Source of the DNA: Zygnema cylindricum
Lineage: Eukaryota > Streptophyta > Zygnematophyceae > Zygnematales > Zygnemataceae
Direction of reading: 5' to 3'
Length of the DNA stretch: 64,000 nucleotides
Assembly: GCA_037447655.1 (NCBI GenBank)
Contig: JBBHKE010002409.1
Span: forward strand, 112,036 to 176,035
Part shown: positions 22,009-34,970 of the stretch, piece by piece
Position numbering within the stretch: the first letter of the stretch is position 1
Layout of the letters: each line of letters opens with the position of its first letter
Notes under the pieces: model-generated
What the model saw: the letters and a program-made list of their open reading frames with translations, nothing else
Databases searched by the model: none
Told to the model about the DNA's origin: nothing
Program-made: the position numbers and the translations under genes

Positions 22009-23566
22009 TAGTAAAAATATCTTTGCTACCCCAAACTCCAATTTGTGTTAGAAACATGGTTTAGGGCTTTTTTTAACTATTTTTGTGAGCATTAACAATA
22101 TAAAGAGTTTCTTACCACTATTGTTGTTAGCGCAAACACAAACTTGTGTTATGAACATGGTTCGGAGTTTATTTTACCTATTTTTGTGACCGTGAACCAT
22201 AAATGTTGTTTGTTACAAATATCTTTGTTAGCCCAAAGTCAAATGTGTGTTAGAAATATGGTTTAGCGTTTTTTGTAACTATCTTTGTGAGCGTTAACAT
22301 TATAAAGATTTTCTTACCACTATTGTTGTTGGTACAAACAAAACTTGAAAAAAACATGGTTGGGATATTTTATCCCTTGTGACCGCGAACCATATATGTT
22401 GTTTGTTACAAGTATCTTTGTTATCGCAAACACAATCTTGTGTTTTAAACATGGTTTGGAGTTTATTTTACTTTCTTTTTGTGACCACAAACAATAAACG
22501 TTGTTTGTTACAAATAACTTTGTTAGCACAAACTCAAATTTGTGTTAGAAACATGATTTAGGTTTTTTTTTTAATTTTTGTGAGCGTTAACATTATAAAG
22601 TGTTTGTTACCACTATTGTTTTTTGCGCAAACACAAACTTTTGTTATAAACATGGTTCGGAGTTTATTTTACCTCTTTTGTGACAGCGAACATAAACGTT
22701 GTTTGGTACAAATATCTTTGTTAGCGCAATCTCAAATTTGTGTTAGAATATGTTATAGGTTTTTTTTTTAACTATTTTTGTGAGTGTTAACAATATAAAG
22801 AGTTCCTTCCCACTATTTTTGTTAGAGAAAACACAAACTTGTGTTAGAAACATGGTTCGGAGTTTATTTTACCTCTTTTTGTGACCGGGAACAATAAAAG
22901 TTTGTTTGTTACAAATATCTTTGTTAGCCCAAACTCAAATTTGTGTTACAAACATGGTTTAGGGTTTTTTTAAATTCTCTTTGTGTGCGTAAGCAATAAA
23001 CTTTGTTTGTTAATATTTTTGTAGTTAACGCAAACTCATATTTGTGTTGAAAACAAAGTTTAGATGTTTTTTTTAATGTTTTTGTTTGCGAAATAATAAA
23101 CGTTTTTTGCTAAAAAAAACTATTGTTAGAGCAAATACAAATTTGAGTTATAAACATTGTTTAGAGCTTATTTTTTCTATTTTTGTGAGCGTTAACAATA
23201 AAGAGTTTTTGTTAACACTATTGTTGTTAGCACAAATTCAAACTTGTGTTACAAACATGGTTTGGAGTTTTGTTATCTTCTTTTTGTTACCACGAACAAT
23301 AAATGTTGTTTGTTAAAAATATATTTGTTAGCGCAAACATAAATTTGTGTTAGAAACTTGGTTTACGGGTTTTTTTAACTATTTTTGTGAGCGTTAACAA
23401 TAGAAAGAGTTTGTTACAACTATTTTTGTTAGTGCAATTACAAACTTATGTAACAAACAAGGTTCGGAAATTATTTTACCTCTTTTTGTGACCGCGGAAA
23501 TTAGATGTTGTTTGTTACAAATATCTTTGTTTGTGAAAACTCAAATTTTTGTTAGAAAAATGGTTT
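22009..23566 (+). repeat. sat101, block c
   Basis: The same monomers and orientation as blocks a and b, ending directly at the TGTTGTTC start of the copia A LTR. The monomers near 22.98-23.2 kb are the variant type. Confidence 0.93.
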
Positions 23567-24466
23567 TGTTGTTCTACGACCACTCAAGCAGGTGGAGCAG
23601 AGCTCATTAGTAGAAGTAGACATGATTTACTCACTGAAGCTTATCAAGAATCCCACCCAATTGCTGTCTTCTACAGCTTACCAAATATGACACAAATATC
23701 TAAAGTGCTTCAAACTATACCTCATTATAGAATATCATAAAGTCTGACAACTCATAAAGTTTCAACCCAATTGATTTTATATACACCAAGATATGCAACT
23801 CAGATGTTTCCCAAAAACATTTTGCATATTATACAGTTTGGAAGTCTAGATACATCAAATGTTCTAAGTCTTAAGTCTTATACTTGTAGTGAGTTTCTAC
23901 TCCTAGTTGTCCTATTACATAGTGTTTTATCTCTGATACAAACGGACCTGAGAGATATGTCCAAAATCCTAACTGCCACTAAGATCTAAGTACTCATATT
24001 CATGTTAAAGCTCATTCTACCACTGTACAATCAGTATTACTGATAGGTCATAATATAATTTGCCGTCGGCTTCATTACTATTGTCCAGATGAGTTCATTA
24101 AAATGTTGAGAAAACACCTGCCAACAAATCACTATGAATCTCGTCCATTGGCTTGATTTAGATCAACCGCAGCAGTATTGTCTCGTTCATATCATATTCA
24201 ACGTCAGTGCAGCTTTGTCCTTGCTGTGTTGACCTGTACTGAATAACAGCAGCTGGATTGTCCCATATGCATCACAACTGCTTTGTCCCATCTTCGTCGC
24301 AGCTACTTTGTCTCGTTCAATGTGTGACAGGCATATGTGGATGTTGGTGCCATTCCAAAATACCTATTCTATACCTAAGTGACGAGGCGTGTCCTTTACG
24401 CTATATCTTACTATCTTTGTGTCGTCACACTAATTTTGTAAGACTTAAAGCTTTTCTAAATCAACA
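23567..24466 (-). mobile_element. 3' LTR of copia A
   Basis: 900 bp with TG/CA termini (plus-strand TGTTGTTCTAC to TCAACA). The bases next to it at 24467-24473 stand where the polypurine tract should be, but are degenerate; the sister fragment at about 35126 has CTCCCCT there. Loose repeats of a TTTGTCCCAT / TTGTCTCGTTCA type near 24.18-24.32 kb look like U3 enhancer repeats. Confidence 0.78.
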
Positions 24467-24605
24467 CTACGCTAAAGCTTTAGACTGAGTGTATCACCGC
24501 AATATGGCAGCATATCTACGTAGCAACATTAGCTAGTTACCTAGTCCCACTGCATCCCAATGTAAGATTAACGCAGTATGACAGCATAGCAATGGAGCAA
24601 CTCAG

Positions 24606-26700
24606 CTAGTCACTTAGTCCCAGTGCATCTCCACAATAGTTCAGCTTAGGAACCGGAAGAGCTGTAGTGAGCATATCAATAATTTGTTTTGCGTCTAGTA
24701 GATAACATAATTTAATTACCCGGGAAAACACTTTTTCTCTTACAAAGTGTAATCTTACATCCATGTGTTTACTCTTGAATTGGTGACTCACGTTAGAGGC
24801 AATGGCAATGGCAGTCTCGTTATCACACCTGATCACCTGTGGACCAACTTACATGTATCCCAATTCTTGCAACATGGATTTCACCCATAAGAGTTCTTTG
24901 AAGGCCGAGCTTGCTGCCATGTATTCTGAATCCATTTTTGATTGCGGCGTAACCTTCTGAAGTTTGCTGCTCCTACAGCAAGTTCCGTTCCCAATCTGCA
25001 GAACGAATCCCGTGGTGGATTTTCGGATTGGCATGTCGCCATAGCTTGCATCACTCCATGTTTGCAGCTTCAATTCTCCTCCGCCTAGTGTGAGTTTGAG
25101 GTCTTTGTTTCCTTCCAAATATCTTAAGACTCTCCTCGCTGCATCACGATCAGTTTTCTAGGATTTTCTAGACTTCTGCTCAGTACCCCAATTGCTGCAG
25201 CAATATCAAGACGGGTATAGTTCATGAAATATATTAAACTTCCCACTATTTGTCTGTAAGGTATTAGTGGCATAGGATCATCCTCCCCTAACTCACTAAC
25301 AATAACACCCGGTTTTGTCTCTTCTCCTTTTTACTTTTGCCGAATCTCCATTGGAGTTAAACATCCTTTTGCGTCTTGCATTCCATACTCATCTAACATG
25401 TTTCCAATTTCATTATTTTAATTCAATTTTAGTAATCTCTTATTTCTATCTCTTTCTACCTAAATACCCAAAATATATTTTGCCTTACGGAGGTCTTTCA
25501 TCTCAAAGCGTGAATTTATGGCAGTTTTGATTTTATTAATTTCAGCCTTTGATTTGCTAATTACTAGTAGATCATCTACATACACAACAATATATACTAT
25601 CCCATCTTAACCCTTTAGAACGCAAACAGAAACATCAGAGCTTATCGTTTGAAATCCTAGGCTAGTTAAGAATTCGTCATGCTTCAGATTCCATTGCCTA
25701 GGGGCCTATTTTAGACTATATAGAGATTTTAACAATTTGCATACTAAATGTTTTTTTCCTAGCTCTGCATACAATTTAGGTTGCTGCATGTAAATTTTCT
25801 CTTCTAGCTCTCCATGAAAGAAAGCCGTTTTTACATCTATCTGATGTATTTCCATATCTTCTATAACAGCTAGGGACAGCAAGATCCTAACTGTCGGAAG
25901 TCTCACAACTGGAGAAATGCTTCTTCAAAGTCAATTCCTTTTTTTTTATTATACCCCTTTGCCACAAGCCTAGCTTTATATCCTTCAATGGTTTTATCGG
26001 GATTTAACTTCACCTTCAATACCCATTTGCTGCCGATCGGTTTTGAATCCGGAGGAAGATCTACAAGTTCCCATGTCTAACATTCCATGATCGACTTTAT
26101 TTCGTCGTTAGCAGCCTCGGTCCAGTGATGTCTTTCTGGTGATAAGAAGGCCTCCTGAATGGTCAGAGGCTCCCTTGGGGCCGCAGAGTAGGCAAAGTGG
26201 GAGTTTGATTACAGCCGCTTGCTAGATCGTCTTCCCCCTGGAAATTCTAAGGCTGAAATCGTGGGATCCGTCGCATTTCTCTTTTGTCTCTGTGTAGAAT
26301 CCGTAGAATTCGAATTCTACACACCGAGATGAAACTGAACTTGTTGAGGAACTTGGTTAATTTCAGACACCGGTGTCACCACCGGATGTTTGTGCATCTG
26401 TGTGATAGTCTTTTGTTTGCAGTCTAAAATGACATAATCTTGTATTTTTTGCTGCTTTTGTTGCGCTATCATTTTAAATAAATCTATTGAGTCAAGCGCA
26501 TCCTTAACAATAATATTACTTGCTACAATTGTTTTTTGTTTCTCAAATACAAAGACTCTATACCCTTTGGAGTGATCATCATACCCCAACAAAATACCCG
26601 GTAATCCTTTCGGTTCCATTCTCCATCTGTCTTTAGATGTATTTATAATTAAGTATTTGCTACCAAAGACTTTGAAACACTATCAACTGGTTTTCTACCA
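24606..26700 (-). pseudogene. copia A pol remnant (integrase end, RT, RNase H)
   Basis: Read on the minus strand, the integrase C-terminal block PKGLPGILLGYDDHSKGYRV comes first (26317-26619), then RT with QIDVKTAFFHGELEEKIYM (25.7-25.9 kb) and YVDDLLV near 25.57 kb. RNase H follows (24606-25140) with TWSDASYGDMPIRKSTTGFV, the SKMDSEYMAAS segment and ESKHMDV-like residues. Stops and frame changes occur throughout. The order is that of Ty1/copia pol, with integrase before RT. Confidence 0.88.
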
Positions 26701-26756
26701 ATCAAACCTCGTAAGGAGTAGTCTCTACCGATCTTGATCTTATTCTATTCTTTATA

Positions 26757-27683
26757 TAATATTTGTGTTAACATGGTTTAGGGTATTTTTAAACTATTTT
26801 TGTGAGCGTTAACAATATAAATAGTTTCTTACCAGTAATGTTGTTAGCGCAAACACAAACTTGTATAACAAACATGGTTCGGAGTTTGTTTTACCTCTTT
26901 TTCTAACCGTGAATAATAAACGTTTTTTCTTATAAATATCTTTGTTATCGCAAACTCAAATTTGTGTTAAAACATGGCTGAGGATTTTTTAGAACTCTCT
27001 TTGTATGCTTAAACAATAAGCTTTGTTTGTAAATATTTTTGTAGTTAACGCAAACAAAAAATTGTGTTGAAAACAAGGTTTAGGAGTTTTTTTCACTGTT
27101 TTTATGAGCGTAATAATAATCGTTTTTTGTTAAAAAAAACTATTGTTAGTGCAAACACAAATTTGAGTTATAAACAAATTTTAGAGTTTATTTTATCTAT
27201 TTTTGTGAGCGTTAACAATAGAAAGTGTTTGTTACCACTATTGTTGTTAGCGCAAACACAAACTTGTGTTACCAACTTGGTTCGGAGTATATTTTTCCTT
27301 TTTTTGTGACCACGAAAAATAAGCGTTGTTTGTTACAAATATCTTTGTTAGCGCAAACTCAAATTTGTGTTAGAAACATGGTTTACGGTTTTTTTAACTA
27401 TTTTTGTGAGCCATTACAATGTAAAGAGTTTCTTACGCTATTGTTGTTAGCCCAAACAATAACTTGTGTTCCAAACATAGTTTGGAGTTTATTTACCTCT
27501 TTTTGTGACTCTAACCAAAAACGCTGTTTGTTACAAATATATTTGTTAGCGCAAACTCAAATTTGGGTAAGAAACATGGTTTAAGATTTTTTTAAACTCT
27601 CTTTGTGTGTGTAAGCAAAAAACTTTGTTCATAAATATTTTTGTTGTTAATGCAAACACAAATTTGTGTTGAAAACAAAGTTT
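26757..27683 (+). repeat. sat101, block d
   Basis: The same satellite in the same orientation, between copia A and copia B. Its last bases, AGTTT (27679-27683), are the left target duplication of copia B. Confidence 0.93.
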
Positions 27684-28705
27684 TGTTGTTCTACAACCAC
27701 TGTTACAGGAGGAGAACCAGCAGTAGTAGTGGAAGTAGACATGAACACTAGCAGAAATTATCAAAGAACTTACTCAACAACCAACTTTGAACTGGCTCAA
27801 TATATGACTCAGATAGCCAATATGCCTCAAATTTGCCACAGAGATACAAAATAGAGTAAAATGATAATTCCCAAAATTGTAGCCCAAATGAATCAATAAA
27901 CCATAAGATACGATAATTGGAAGTTTCCCAAAAACTGCCCTCATATAATCATATTCCCAAAACTGGATACCACAAAATTGGCTAAGTCATAAGTTTTATA
28001 CTCACAGTGTGTATCTACTGATCTACACTAATTTGGGTAACCGTTACTATGGTTATTATCCTGACTAACGACAAAGCATCCTACCTGTACGTCACTGTAC
28101 CTTAAAAACCCTAGTTATTATCTTCCAAAAACCTGATTAATGGAACACTATTTTTTTTTACACTAAACAACAAACCAATGTTATTCAGATATTTCCAAAT
28201 ATTGAACCGTACACAAAACGTTCCAACCGTACACAAACCTTTCCAAATGCTTAGTCAGCGGTAATCGCTAAAGTCTAGCCCACTGTGGTCGTGTAGTACG
28301 AAGCACCTGAGTGGTTCGTCACTTGTGGTCCCACACGAATCACGATTGTGGTCCCTCGTGAAAAACGCTTGTGGTCCTGGGTGAATCGCGTCCGTTGGAG
28401 CAAATTTGATCAACGATGATACTTTTACCATACGTTTCCGGAATACTCGGGTCAAATCCTGTTCTTCCGATCATGTGGATCGAATCGTCAACTATTTGAC
28501 ACATATGGCCGACTGTCGGCACCACTCCAAAAAACCTGCATACGTTTTTTCGCCGACACGTGTCCCTGCAAAAGTACGATACACTATACTCTACTATTTG
28601 CTATTGCAACGCTAATAAAGGTAAGTATTACAATAGACTACTAGGAAAAAATCCTAAGTTATTTTTACCCCTATTTACTGAAATAGAGATTTATAAATTA
28701 CAACA
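27684..28705 (-). mobile_element. 3' LTR of copia B
   Basis: Plus-strand TGTTGTTCTACAACC to AAATTACAACA. It is alignable over its length with 32850-33857. It contains three 23-bp direct repeats at 28322-28390, and its outer 60 bp carry the in-LTR start of gag. Confidence 0.92.
28322..28390 (-). promoter_or_regulatory. three 23-bp U3 direct repeats (3' LTR of copia B)
   Basis: Three consecutive units built on CTTGTGGTCC then CGTGAATC-type sequence (plus-strand view). The same triplication is at 33468-33536, and single copies occur in the family D LTR near 40.05 kb. They lie in the part of the LTR upstream of the expected transcription start, so they are probably transcription-factor sites. 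This role is inferred. Confidence 0.5.
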
Positions 28706-28759
28706 CTCCCCTAAATTTTTAGACTCAGTTACTCACTTAGTCCAATAGCATCTCTGCAA

Positions 28760-30354
28760 TACTGTAACTTAAGAGCAGGAAGGGCTTTTGTTAACATGTC
28801 AGCCACCATCTTCTCATCCGGTTAATAACATAGTTTAATGACTTTTGCAAGTTTTTTTTCTCTAACAAAGTGAAGTCTAACATCCATGTGTTTGCTCTTA
28901 AAGTGATGGCTTGGGTTAGAGGCAATTGCAATGGCTGCGTGGTTGTCACACCAGATAGCTTGAGGGCCAGTTTGCATATACCCAAGTTATTGTAAAATGG
29001 ACTTGACCCATAGGAGCTCCTTGAGGGCGAAAGCTGCTGCCATATATTCTGACTCCATTGCGGATTGAGCTGTAACCTTTTGTAATTTGCTACTCCAATA
29101 ACAAGTTCCATCTCCAATCTTCAAAACAAAGTCGGTCATAGATTTCCGGCTTAGCATGTCTCCATAGCTAGCATGGTTCCATGTCTTTATTTTCACCTCC
29201 CCTCCTCCGAGTACAAGCTTGAGATTTCGAGTACCTGCTAGATATCTCAACACCCTTTTTGCTGCTTCCCAATCTGTCTTTTTAGGATTTTGCAAACTTT
29301 TACTCAGGACTTCGACAGCTGCTGCAATGGCTGGTCTCGTACAGTTCATAAAATATATAAAACTTTCGACTACTTGTCTATATGGCTTTGAAGCCATAAA
29401 ATCTTCCTCCCCTGTCTCTAGATTCTCACAAACCATTATTCCTGAGTTTGACTCAATTCCTTCCAATTTTTGCCCGAATTCTATGGGAGTTATAGATCAT
29501 TTCACATCTTTCGTTTAAAATCTTTCCAGCATGTTACCTATTGCTTCTTTCTAAGTCAACATAATCAACCTTTTCTTTCTGTCTCTTTCTACGTGTATAC
29601 CTAAGATATACTTGGCCTCTCCGAGGTCTTTCATCTCAAACCTAGACCTGAAAGTTGCTTTAATGCGGTTTATTTCATCCATTGACTTACTCATAAATAA
29701 TAGATCATCCACATATACAGCAATGTAAATTATCCCATCCTCCCTTTGTAGAACATATACATATAATGTGAGCTAATTCTCTTAAAACCTAGCCTAGTCA
29801 AAAACCCATCTAACTTCAAATTCCATTGTCTAGGGGCATGTTTCAGCCCATACAAAGATTTCATCAATTTGCACACCAATTCCTCCTTTCTCTTTTCTAC
29901 ATACATATCAGGCTGTTTCATGCAGATGGTCTCTTCTAATTCTCCATGCAAGAAAGAAGTTTTAACATCCATTTGTTGTATTTCCATATTTTCTATAGGC
30001 GGTAGACTTACCAAGATTCTGATAGTAGGAAATCTAACAACTGGAGAGAAGAGAGAAGGTTTTTTCAAAATCATTACCTTGTTTTCGATTATACCCCTTG
30101 GCCACTTGTCTGGTCTTATACCTTTCAATAGTGTTGTCCGAGTTCAACTTCACCTTGAATACTCATTTGCTGATGATGGTTTTTTTGCCTATGGGAAGAT
30201 CCACCAGCTCCCACGTCTGTGCCTCTATAATAGATTTCATTTCATCGTTTGCCGCTTCGATCGAATGATTTCTCTCAGGTGATGAAAAGGCCTCCTGAAT
30301 TGTTAGAGGCTCCTCTATAGCTGCAGATAAAACAAAGTGAAAGCTTGCTTGCAC
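28760..30354 (-). pseudogene. copia B reverse transcriptase and RNase H
   Basis: The minus strand begins with EAQTWELVDLP (30.17-30.22 kb), then QMDVKTSFLHGELEETICM and KLMKSLYGLKHAPRQW (29730-30128). The RT active site is AVYVDDLLF near 29.70-29.72 kb. RNase H (28987-29466) carries PYRQVVESFIYFMNCTRP, TWNHASYGDMLSRKS (the catalytic D of the usual SDAS is N here), WSSKLQKVTAQSAMESEYMA and further on KHMDV-type residues. Several frame changes and stops make it untranslatable. Confidence 0.9.
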
Positions 30355-30660
30355 ACGTCTGGTAGATCTCTTTCCCCCTGGAAAATTTTGAGGCTAAAAC
30401 TGTCGGTAGTCTCCGATTTGACTGCCTTTGCTGATCCGCGACCTGTGGTGTAACAGTTTGTTCCGCTTGAGCTGGAACTTGTGGTGAGCCTCTTGTGAAG
30501 TCATTAAGGGAACTGAAGGAAGAGTACTCCCATTTGCTTGTGGAAAGAAAACCCACTGCGTGTGGTGAAAAATTACATATTGTTGGTTTTCCTTTGCCGG
30601 TTTGTCTAGCACTTGAAAAGAGTCAACCGAATCCATCTCATCATTAATCTTGATATTTTT

Positions 30661-31540
30661 TTAGATAACCACTTTATCTTTCTCAAATACAAAAACTGTA
30701 TAACCTTTTGCATTATCATCATACCCCATGAAAATTCTTGGTAAGCCCTTAGCATCCATTTTCCATCTATCATGTGACGTATCTAGAATAAAACACTTGC
30801 TGCCAAAGATCTTAAAGTGATTAACATCAAGTTTTTCTCTTGTCCAAACCTCAAAAGGTGTAGTGCTCATAGATCTAGAAGCAATTCTATTATTAATATA
30901 AACAGCGCAGTTAAGTGTTTCAGCCCGCAATTTCAAATCTAGCCCTTTATCTGCAAGCATGGACCGAGCACTTTCAGTCACTGTCCTATTTAATCTCTCA
31001 TAAACATTATTCAGCTCCAGTGTATATAGAACTATAAGATTGTGACTGATACCTTCTTCAAGGAGAAGCTCTTCGAATTCCTTTGATGTATATTCTCCCC
31101 CATTATACGATCTAAACGCGAAGATTAGAACAACATGAAGCTTTTCTACCCACGCTTTGTAGTGTTTAAAGTGAGTAAACACTTCACTTTTATATTGCAT
31201 GAAGTAAACTTTGGTATATCTCAAGTAGTCATTTGTAAATGTAACCATATAGTGGACGCCTCCATCCGAAGCCACTTGTGAAGGACAGAGAACATCAGAA
31301 TGTATTAGCTGTAGAACTTTCTCCGTTTTGTGGTCTTTTTTTTGTGGAAATGGCAATTTGTGGATCTTGCCAAGTGAACAACCATCACATGATTTTATAG
31401 GATAGGAAGTGAGATAAACCCCTTCAATTTTTCCCAATTTCACCATTTTTTTAAGGCTATTATAATTCATATGTTTTAATCTTTTATGCCACAACTCATT
31501 ATCCGATTGCACACTAGACTATAGAAAATCATTTTTTTAA
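30661..31540 (-). pseudogene. copia B integrase
   Basis: A long open stretch of ~283 codons. The zinc domain has LWHKRLKH and CDGCSLGK (HHCC). The first catalytic Asp is in HSDVLCPS. The second should be in RSDNGG but reads RSYNGGEYTS, an Asp-to-Tyr change that would abolish catalysis. The Glu is in VYERLNRT. The C-terminal block LPRIFMGYDDNAKGYTVFVF is typical of copia integrases. The frame closes at 30661 before the RT part. Confidence 0.92.
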
Positions 31541-31584
31541 TATTTAGCCATGTCCATCCGGTACATTTTCCTAGCATCTCTAGT

Positions 31585-32094
31585 TCATGTTACTACTACT
31601 TTCCCTTCCCTGCTAACAACCTGTCTACCTCCTTTCTGAATGACTTCAAAGCCTTTGCTCTCAACTAATGATGTGGCAAAAATATTTTTCTTAAAATCTG
31701 GAACAAACAAAACATTGTGAAGGGTTTTTTCTACCGACTTTCCCTCCACATCTACCATCAAAGATACATCACCCTGAGTTGAGGTTTGAACAATCATGAC
31801 ACAAGCATAGTAAATACTCTTTGGAGATGTTTTTTGCAGATTCGTAAAAGCCGCCTTGTACCAACATATATGGGCAGACGCTCCCGTGTCCATAATCCAT
31901 CTTGCATCCTTAGAACCCTCCATGGCTACCACCATAGCAAATAATTCCGCAACCTCTATCTCATTGAAGCTTAAAGACTCATCTGCATCAGTTGCAGAAG
32001 CTGAAAAAAGAGCATTTCCACGGGTAAGATTCTTAGAGAAGCCTCTGTAATCTTTGGCTTTGCTGCCAACCTGGCCTGTATAAACCTGTCTCAT
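31585..32094 (-). pseudogene. copia B protease region
   Basis: A 170-codon open stretch with the aspartic protease active site WIMDTGASAHIC, followed by LHNVLFVPDFKKNI, a typical copia protease continuation. It is in a different frame from gag, from which it is separated by a damaged zinc knuckle. Confidence 0.9.
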
Positions 32095-32109
32095 TAGCCT
32101 TTTTCAGCT

Positions 32110-32908
32110 TATGACAGTACCTGTATCAAAGACCCTTCTCAAAACAATAAAAGCAAGTAGTAGAAGATGACCTATTTTGCCTCCGATTATACTAAGTAAA
32201 CTGATTCTGATTCTGGTTAGCCTGACTCTTGTTCTGATTAATCTGATTTCTTTTGTCAAAGTCTATGGAAAAGGCTTCAACCTTTCCTTCTCCTTTAAGG
32301 AGTTTAGTATTAGTCTTTTCCTCTAATATTAGACTATATGCTAATTGAAATGACCAGCTAGCTTTATCATGACTTTTTAACTGAACAGACACACCCTTCA
32401 TGCTACTAGGAAGACCTCTAATAAGCAAAGCTGTCTGTTGAAACTCAGGAAATGACCCCCCAGCATAAGAGTGAGCACCAATGAGTGCACGAAAATTGTC
32501 AAAATACTCGACCATTGTACCCCCCGAGTATTTGTATCCCCAAAATTTTCCAGCCACCAAGAGCTCCTCTTGAACATTCGTTTTCTCAAAAGCGGATTTC
32601 AGTGATGTCCAAATCTCGCTCGCCTTCTTCATTTTCAATCGAGACATGACCAAATTTTATGAAATATAAAGAATTAGGTTGTTCCTTGCCATTAAATTCT
32701 TTTTCGCCCAAGTTGGATCTGTTTCATCAAAGGAGCCATTTAAGACCCCCAATAAATTAGCAGTTTCAAACGACGATTCAACCATCCCCGCCCAACACGC
32801 ATACTTTTGGCCATTAAAGATAGGAACTCTTGACGAAAGAACCTTAACCTGTTGTTCTACAACCACTGTTGCAGGAGGAGAACCAGTAGTAGAAGTGGAA
32901 GTAGACAT
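32110..32908 (-). pseudogene. copia B gag
   Basis: Starts at the ATG at 32908-32906, which lies inside the 5' LTR (the LTR ends at 32850), and reads MSTSTSTTG...VVVEQQV through the primer-site position. The UBN2-type Gag region follows (VPIFNGQKYACWAG; LLIRGLPSSMK; ASWSFQLAYSLILEE). One in-frame stop lies at about 32657. The zinc knuckle near 32.11-32.15 kb keeps CFYC and the last Cys, but its His is replaced by Leu and a stop follows. A GTG upstream of 32908 is in frame, but the ATG is the natural start. Confidence 0.85.
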
Positions 32909-33857
32909 GAACACCAGCAGAAACTATCAAAGTACCTACTCAACAGCCAACTTTGAACTGACACAAAATATGACTCAATCATCCAATATGCCTCAAATTT
33001 GCCACAGTTATACAAAATGCAATAAACCAACAATTCCTAAAATTGCAGCCCAAATAAATCAGTAAACCATAAGATATGATATTTGGAAGTTTCCCAAAAA
33101 ATGCCCTCAGAAAATCATATTCCCAAAACTGGATACTACAAAATTGGCTAAGTCCTAAGTTATATACTCACAGTGTGTATCTACTGATCTACACTAATTT
33201 GGGTAACCGTTACTATGATTATTATCTTGACTAACGACAAAGCATCCTACTTGTACGTCACTGTACCTTAAAAACCCTAATAATTATTTTCTACAAACCT
33301 GATTAATGGAACACTATTTTTTATTACACTAAACAACAAACCAATTTTATTCAGATATTTACATATATTGAACCGTACACAAAACGTTCCATATGCTTAG
33401 TTAGCGGTAATCGCTAAAGTCCAGCCAAATGTTGTTGTTTAGTACGAAGCACCGGAGTGCTTCGTCACTTGTGGTCCCACGCGAATCACGCTTGTGGTCC
33501 CTCGTGAATCACGCTTGTGGTCCTGGGTGAATCGCGTCCGTTGGAGCAAATTCGATTGACGAAGGTACCGTCGAACTGTACCATATGTTTCCGAAATACC
33601 TGATCTGATCCTGTTTGTCCGATCATGTGAATCGAATCGTCAACTGTTTAACACGTATGGCTGACTGTCCGCGCCACTCCGAAAAACGTGCATACGTTCT
33701 TTCGCCGACATGTGTCCTTGCAAAAGTACGATACACTATACTGTACTATTTGTTACAACAACGCTAGTAAAGGTAAGTATTATAGTAGACTACTAGGAAA
33801 TCATCATAAGCTATTTTTACCCCTATTTACTGAAATAAAGATTTATAAACTACAACA
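32850..33857 (-). mobile_element. 5' LTR of copia B
   Basis: 1008 bp, TG/CA termini, pairing with 27684-28705. Bases directly inside the element (minus-strand GGTTAAGGTTC from 32849) occupy the primer-binding position. They match seven of the first eight bases of the half-tRNA site seen in the elements at 41172 and 44858, then diverge. Confidence 0.92.
33468..33536 (-). promoter_or_regulatory. three 23-bp U3 direct repeats (5' LTR of copia B)
   Basis: Units 33468-33490, 33491-33513 and 33514-33536, each starting CTTGTGGTCC and ending in GAATCACG or GAATCGCG (plus-strand view). The triplication predates the insertion, since both LTRs have it. Confidence 0.6.
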
Positions 33858-34970
33858 AGTTTAGGGTTTTTTTTTACAATTTTTTTGAGCTTAATAATAA
33901 ACGTTTTTTGTTAAAAAAAAACTGGTTTTTGTGCAAACACAAATTTGAGTTTTAAACATTGTTTATAGTTTATTTTATCTATTTTTGTGAGCGTCAACAA
34001 TAGAAAGTGTTTGTTACCACTATTGTTGTTAGCGCAATCACAAACTTGTGTTACATGGTTCCGAGTATAATTTTCCTCCTTTTGTGACCACAACAATAAA
34101 CATTGTTTGTTACAAATATCGTTTTAAGGCAAACTCAAATTTGTGTTAGAAACATGGTTTATGGTGTCTTTTAACTATTTTTGTGAGCATTAGCATTATA
34201 AAGAGTTTCTTACTGCTATTTTTGTTAGCGCAAATTGAAACTTGTTTTACAAACATGGTTTGGAGTTTATTTTACCTCTTTTTGTGACCACGAACAATTA
34301 ACGGTGTTTGTTACAAATATCTTTGTTAGCGCAAACTCAAATTTGGGTTAGAAACATGGTTTAAGATTTTTTTAAACTCTCTTTGTGTGCGTAGGCAAAA
34401 AACTTTGTTCGTTAATATTTTTGTTGTTAATGCAAACACAAATTGTGTTGAAAACAAAGTTTAAGGGTTTTTTTTATATTTTTTGTGGATTAATAATAAA
34501 CGTTTTTTGTTAAAAAAACAATTGTTAGCGCAAACAAAAATTTGAGTTATAAACATCTTTCAGAGCTTATTTAATCTATTTTTGTGAACGTTAACAATAT
34601 AAAGTGTTTGTTACCACTATTGATGTTAGCGCAAACACAAACTTGTGTTACAAACATGGTTCGTAGTTTGTTTTACCTCTTTTTGTGAACGCAAGCTTTA
34701 AACGTTGTTTGTTACAAATATATTTGTTAGCGCAAACTCAATTTTGTGTTAGAAACATGGTTTAGGGATTTTTTTACTATTTTTGTGAGCGTTAACAACA
34801 TATAGTGTTTTTTACCACTATTGTTGTTAGCGCAAACACGAAAATGTGTTACCAACATGGTTTGCAATTTTTTTTACCTCTTTTTGTGACCACGAACAAT
34901 AAACGTTGTTTATTACAAAAATCTTTGTTAGTGCAATTTCAATTTTTTGTTAGAAACGTGGTTTAATGTG
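33858..34970 (+). repeat. sat101, block e
   Basis: Continues block d after the copia B target duplication, in the same orientation and phase. It ends abruptly at a copia A-type fragment. Confidence 0.93.

Larger units (their letters stand above)
23567..26756 (-). mobile_element. truncated copia element A
   Basis: Minus-strand Ty1/copia remnant with its 3' LTR at 23567-24466, then RNase H, RT and the end of integrase. The 5' LTR, gag, protease and most of integrase are missing; sat101 resumes at about 26757. A fragment of the same family lies at 34971-35519. Confidence 0.88.
27684..33857 (-). mobile_element. complete, decayed Ty1/copia element B
   Basis: 6174 bp bounded by two LTRs of 1022 and 1008 bp and flanked by a perfect 5-bp duplication AGTTT (27679-27683 and 33858-33862). 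Reading leftward: gag, protease, integrase, RT, RNase H, polypurine tract (AGGGGAG as complement of 28706-28712), LTR. Sat101 continues in register across the insertion. Stops, frameshifts and LTR divergence show an old, inactive copy. Confidence 0.95.

Noticed and set aside
32838-32849. tRNA-Lys half-molecule primer site for copia B
   Set aside because: GGTTAAG would fit the Lys(CUU) anticodon loop, but only seven bases match. A decayed initiator-Met site explains it equally well.
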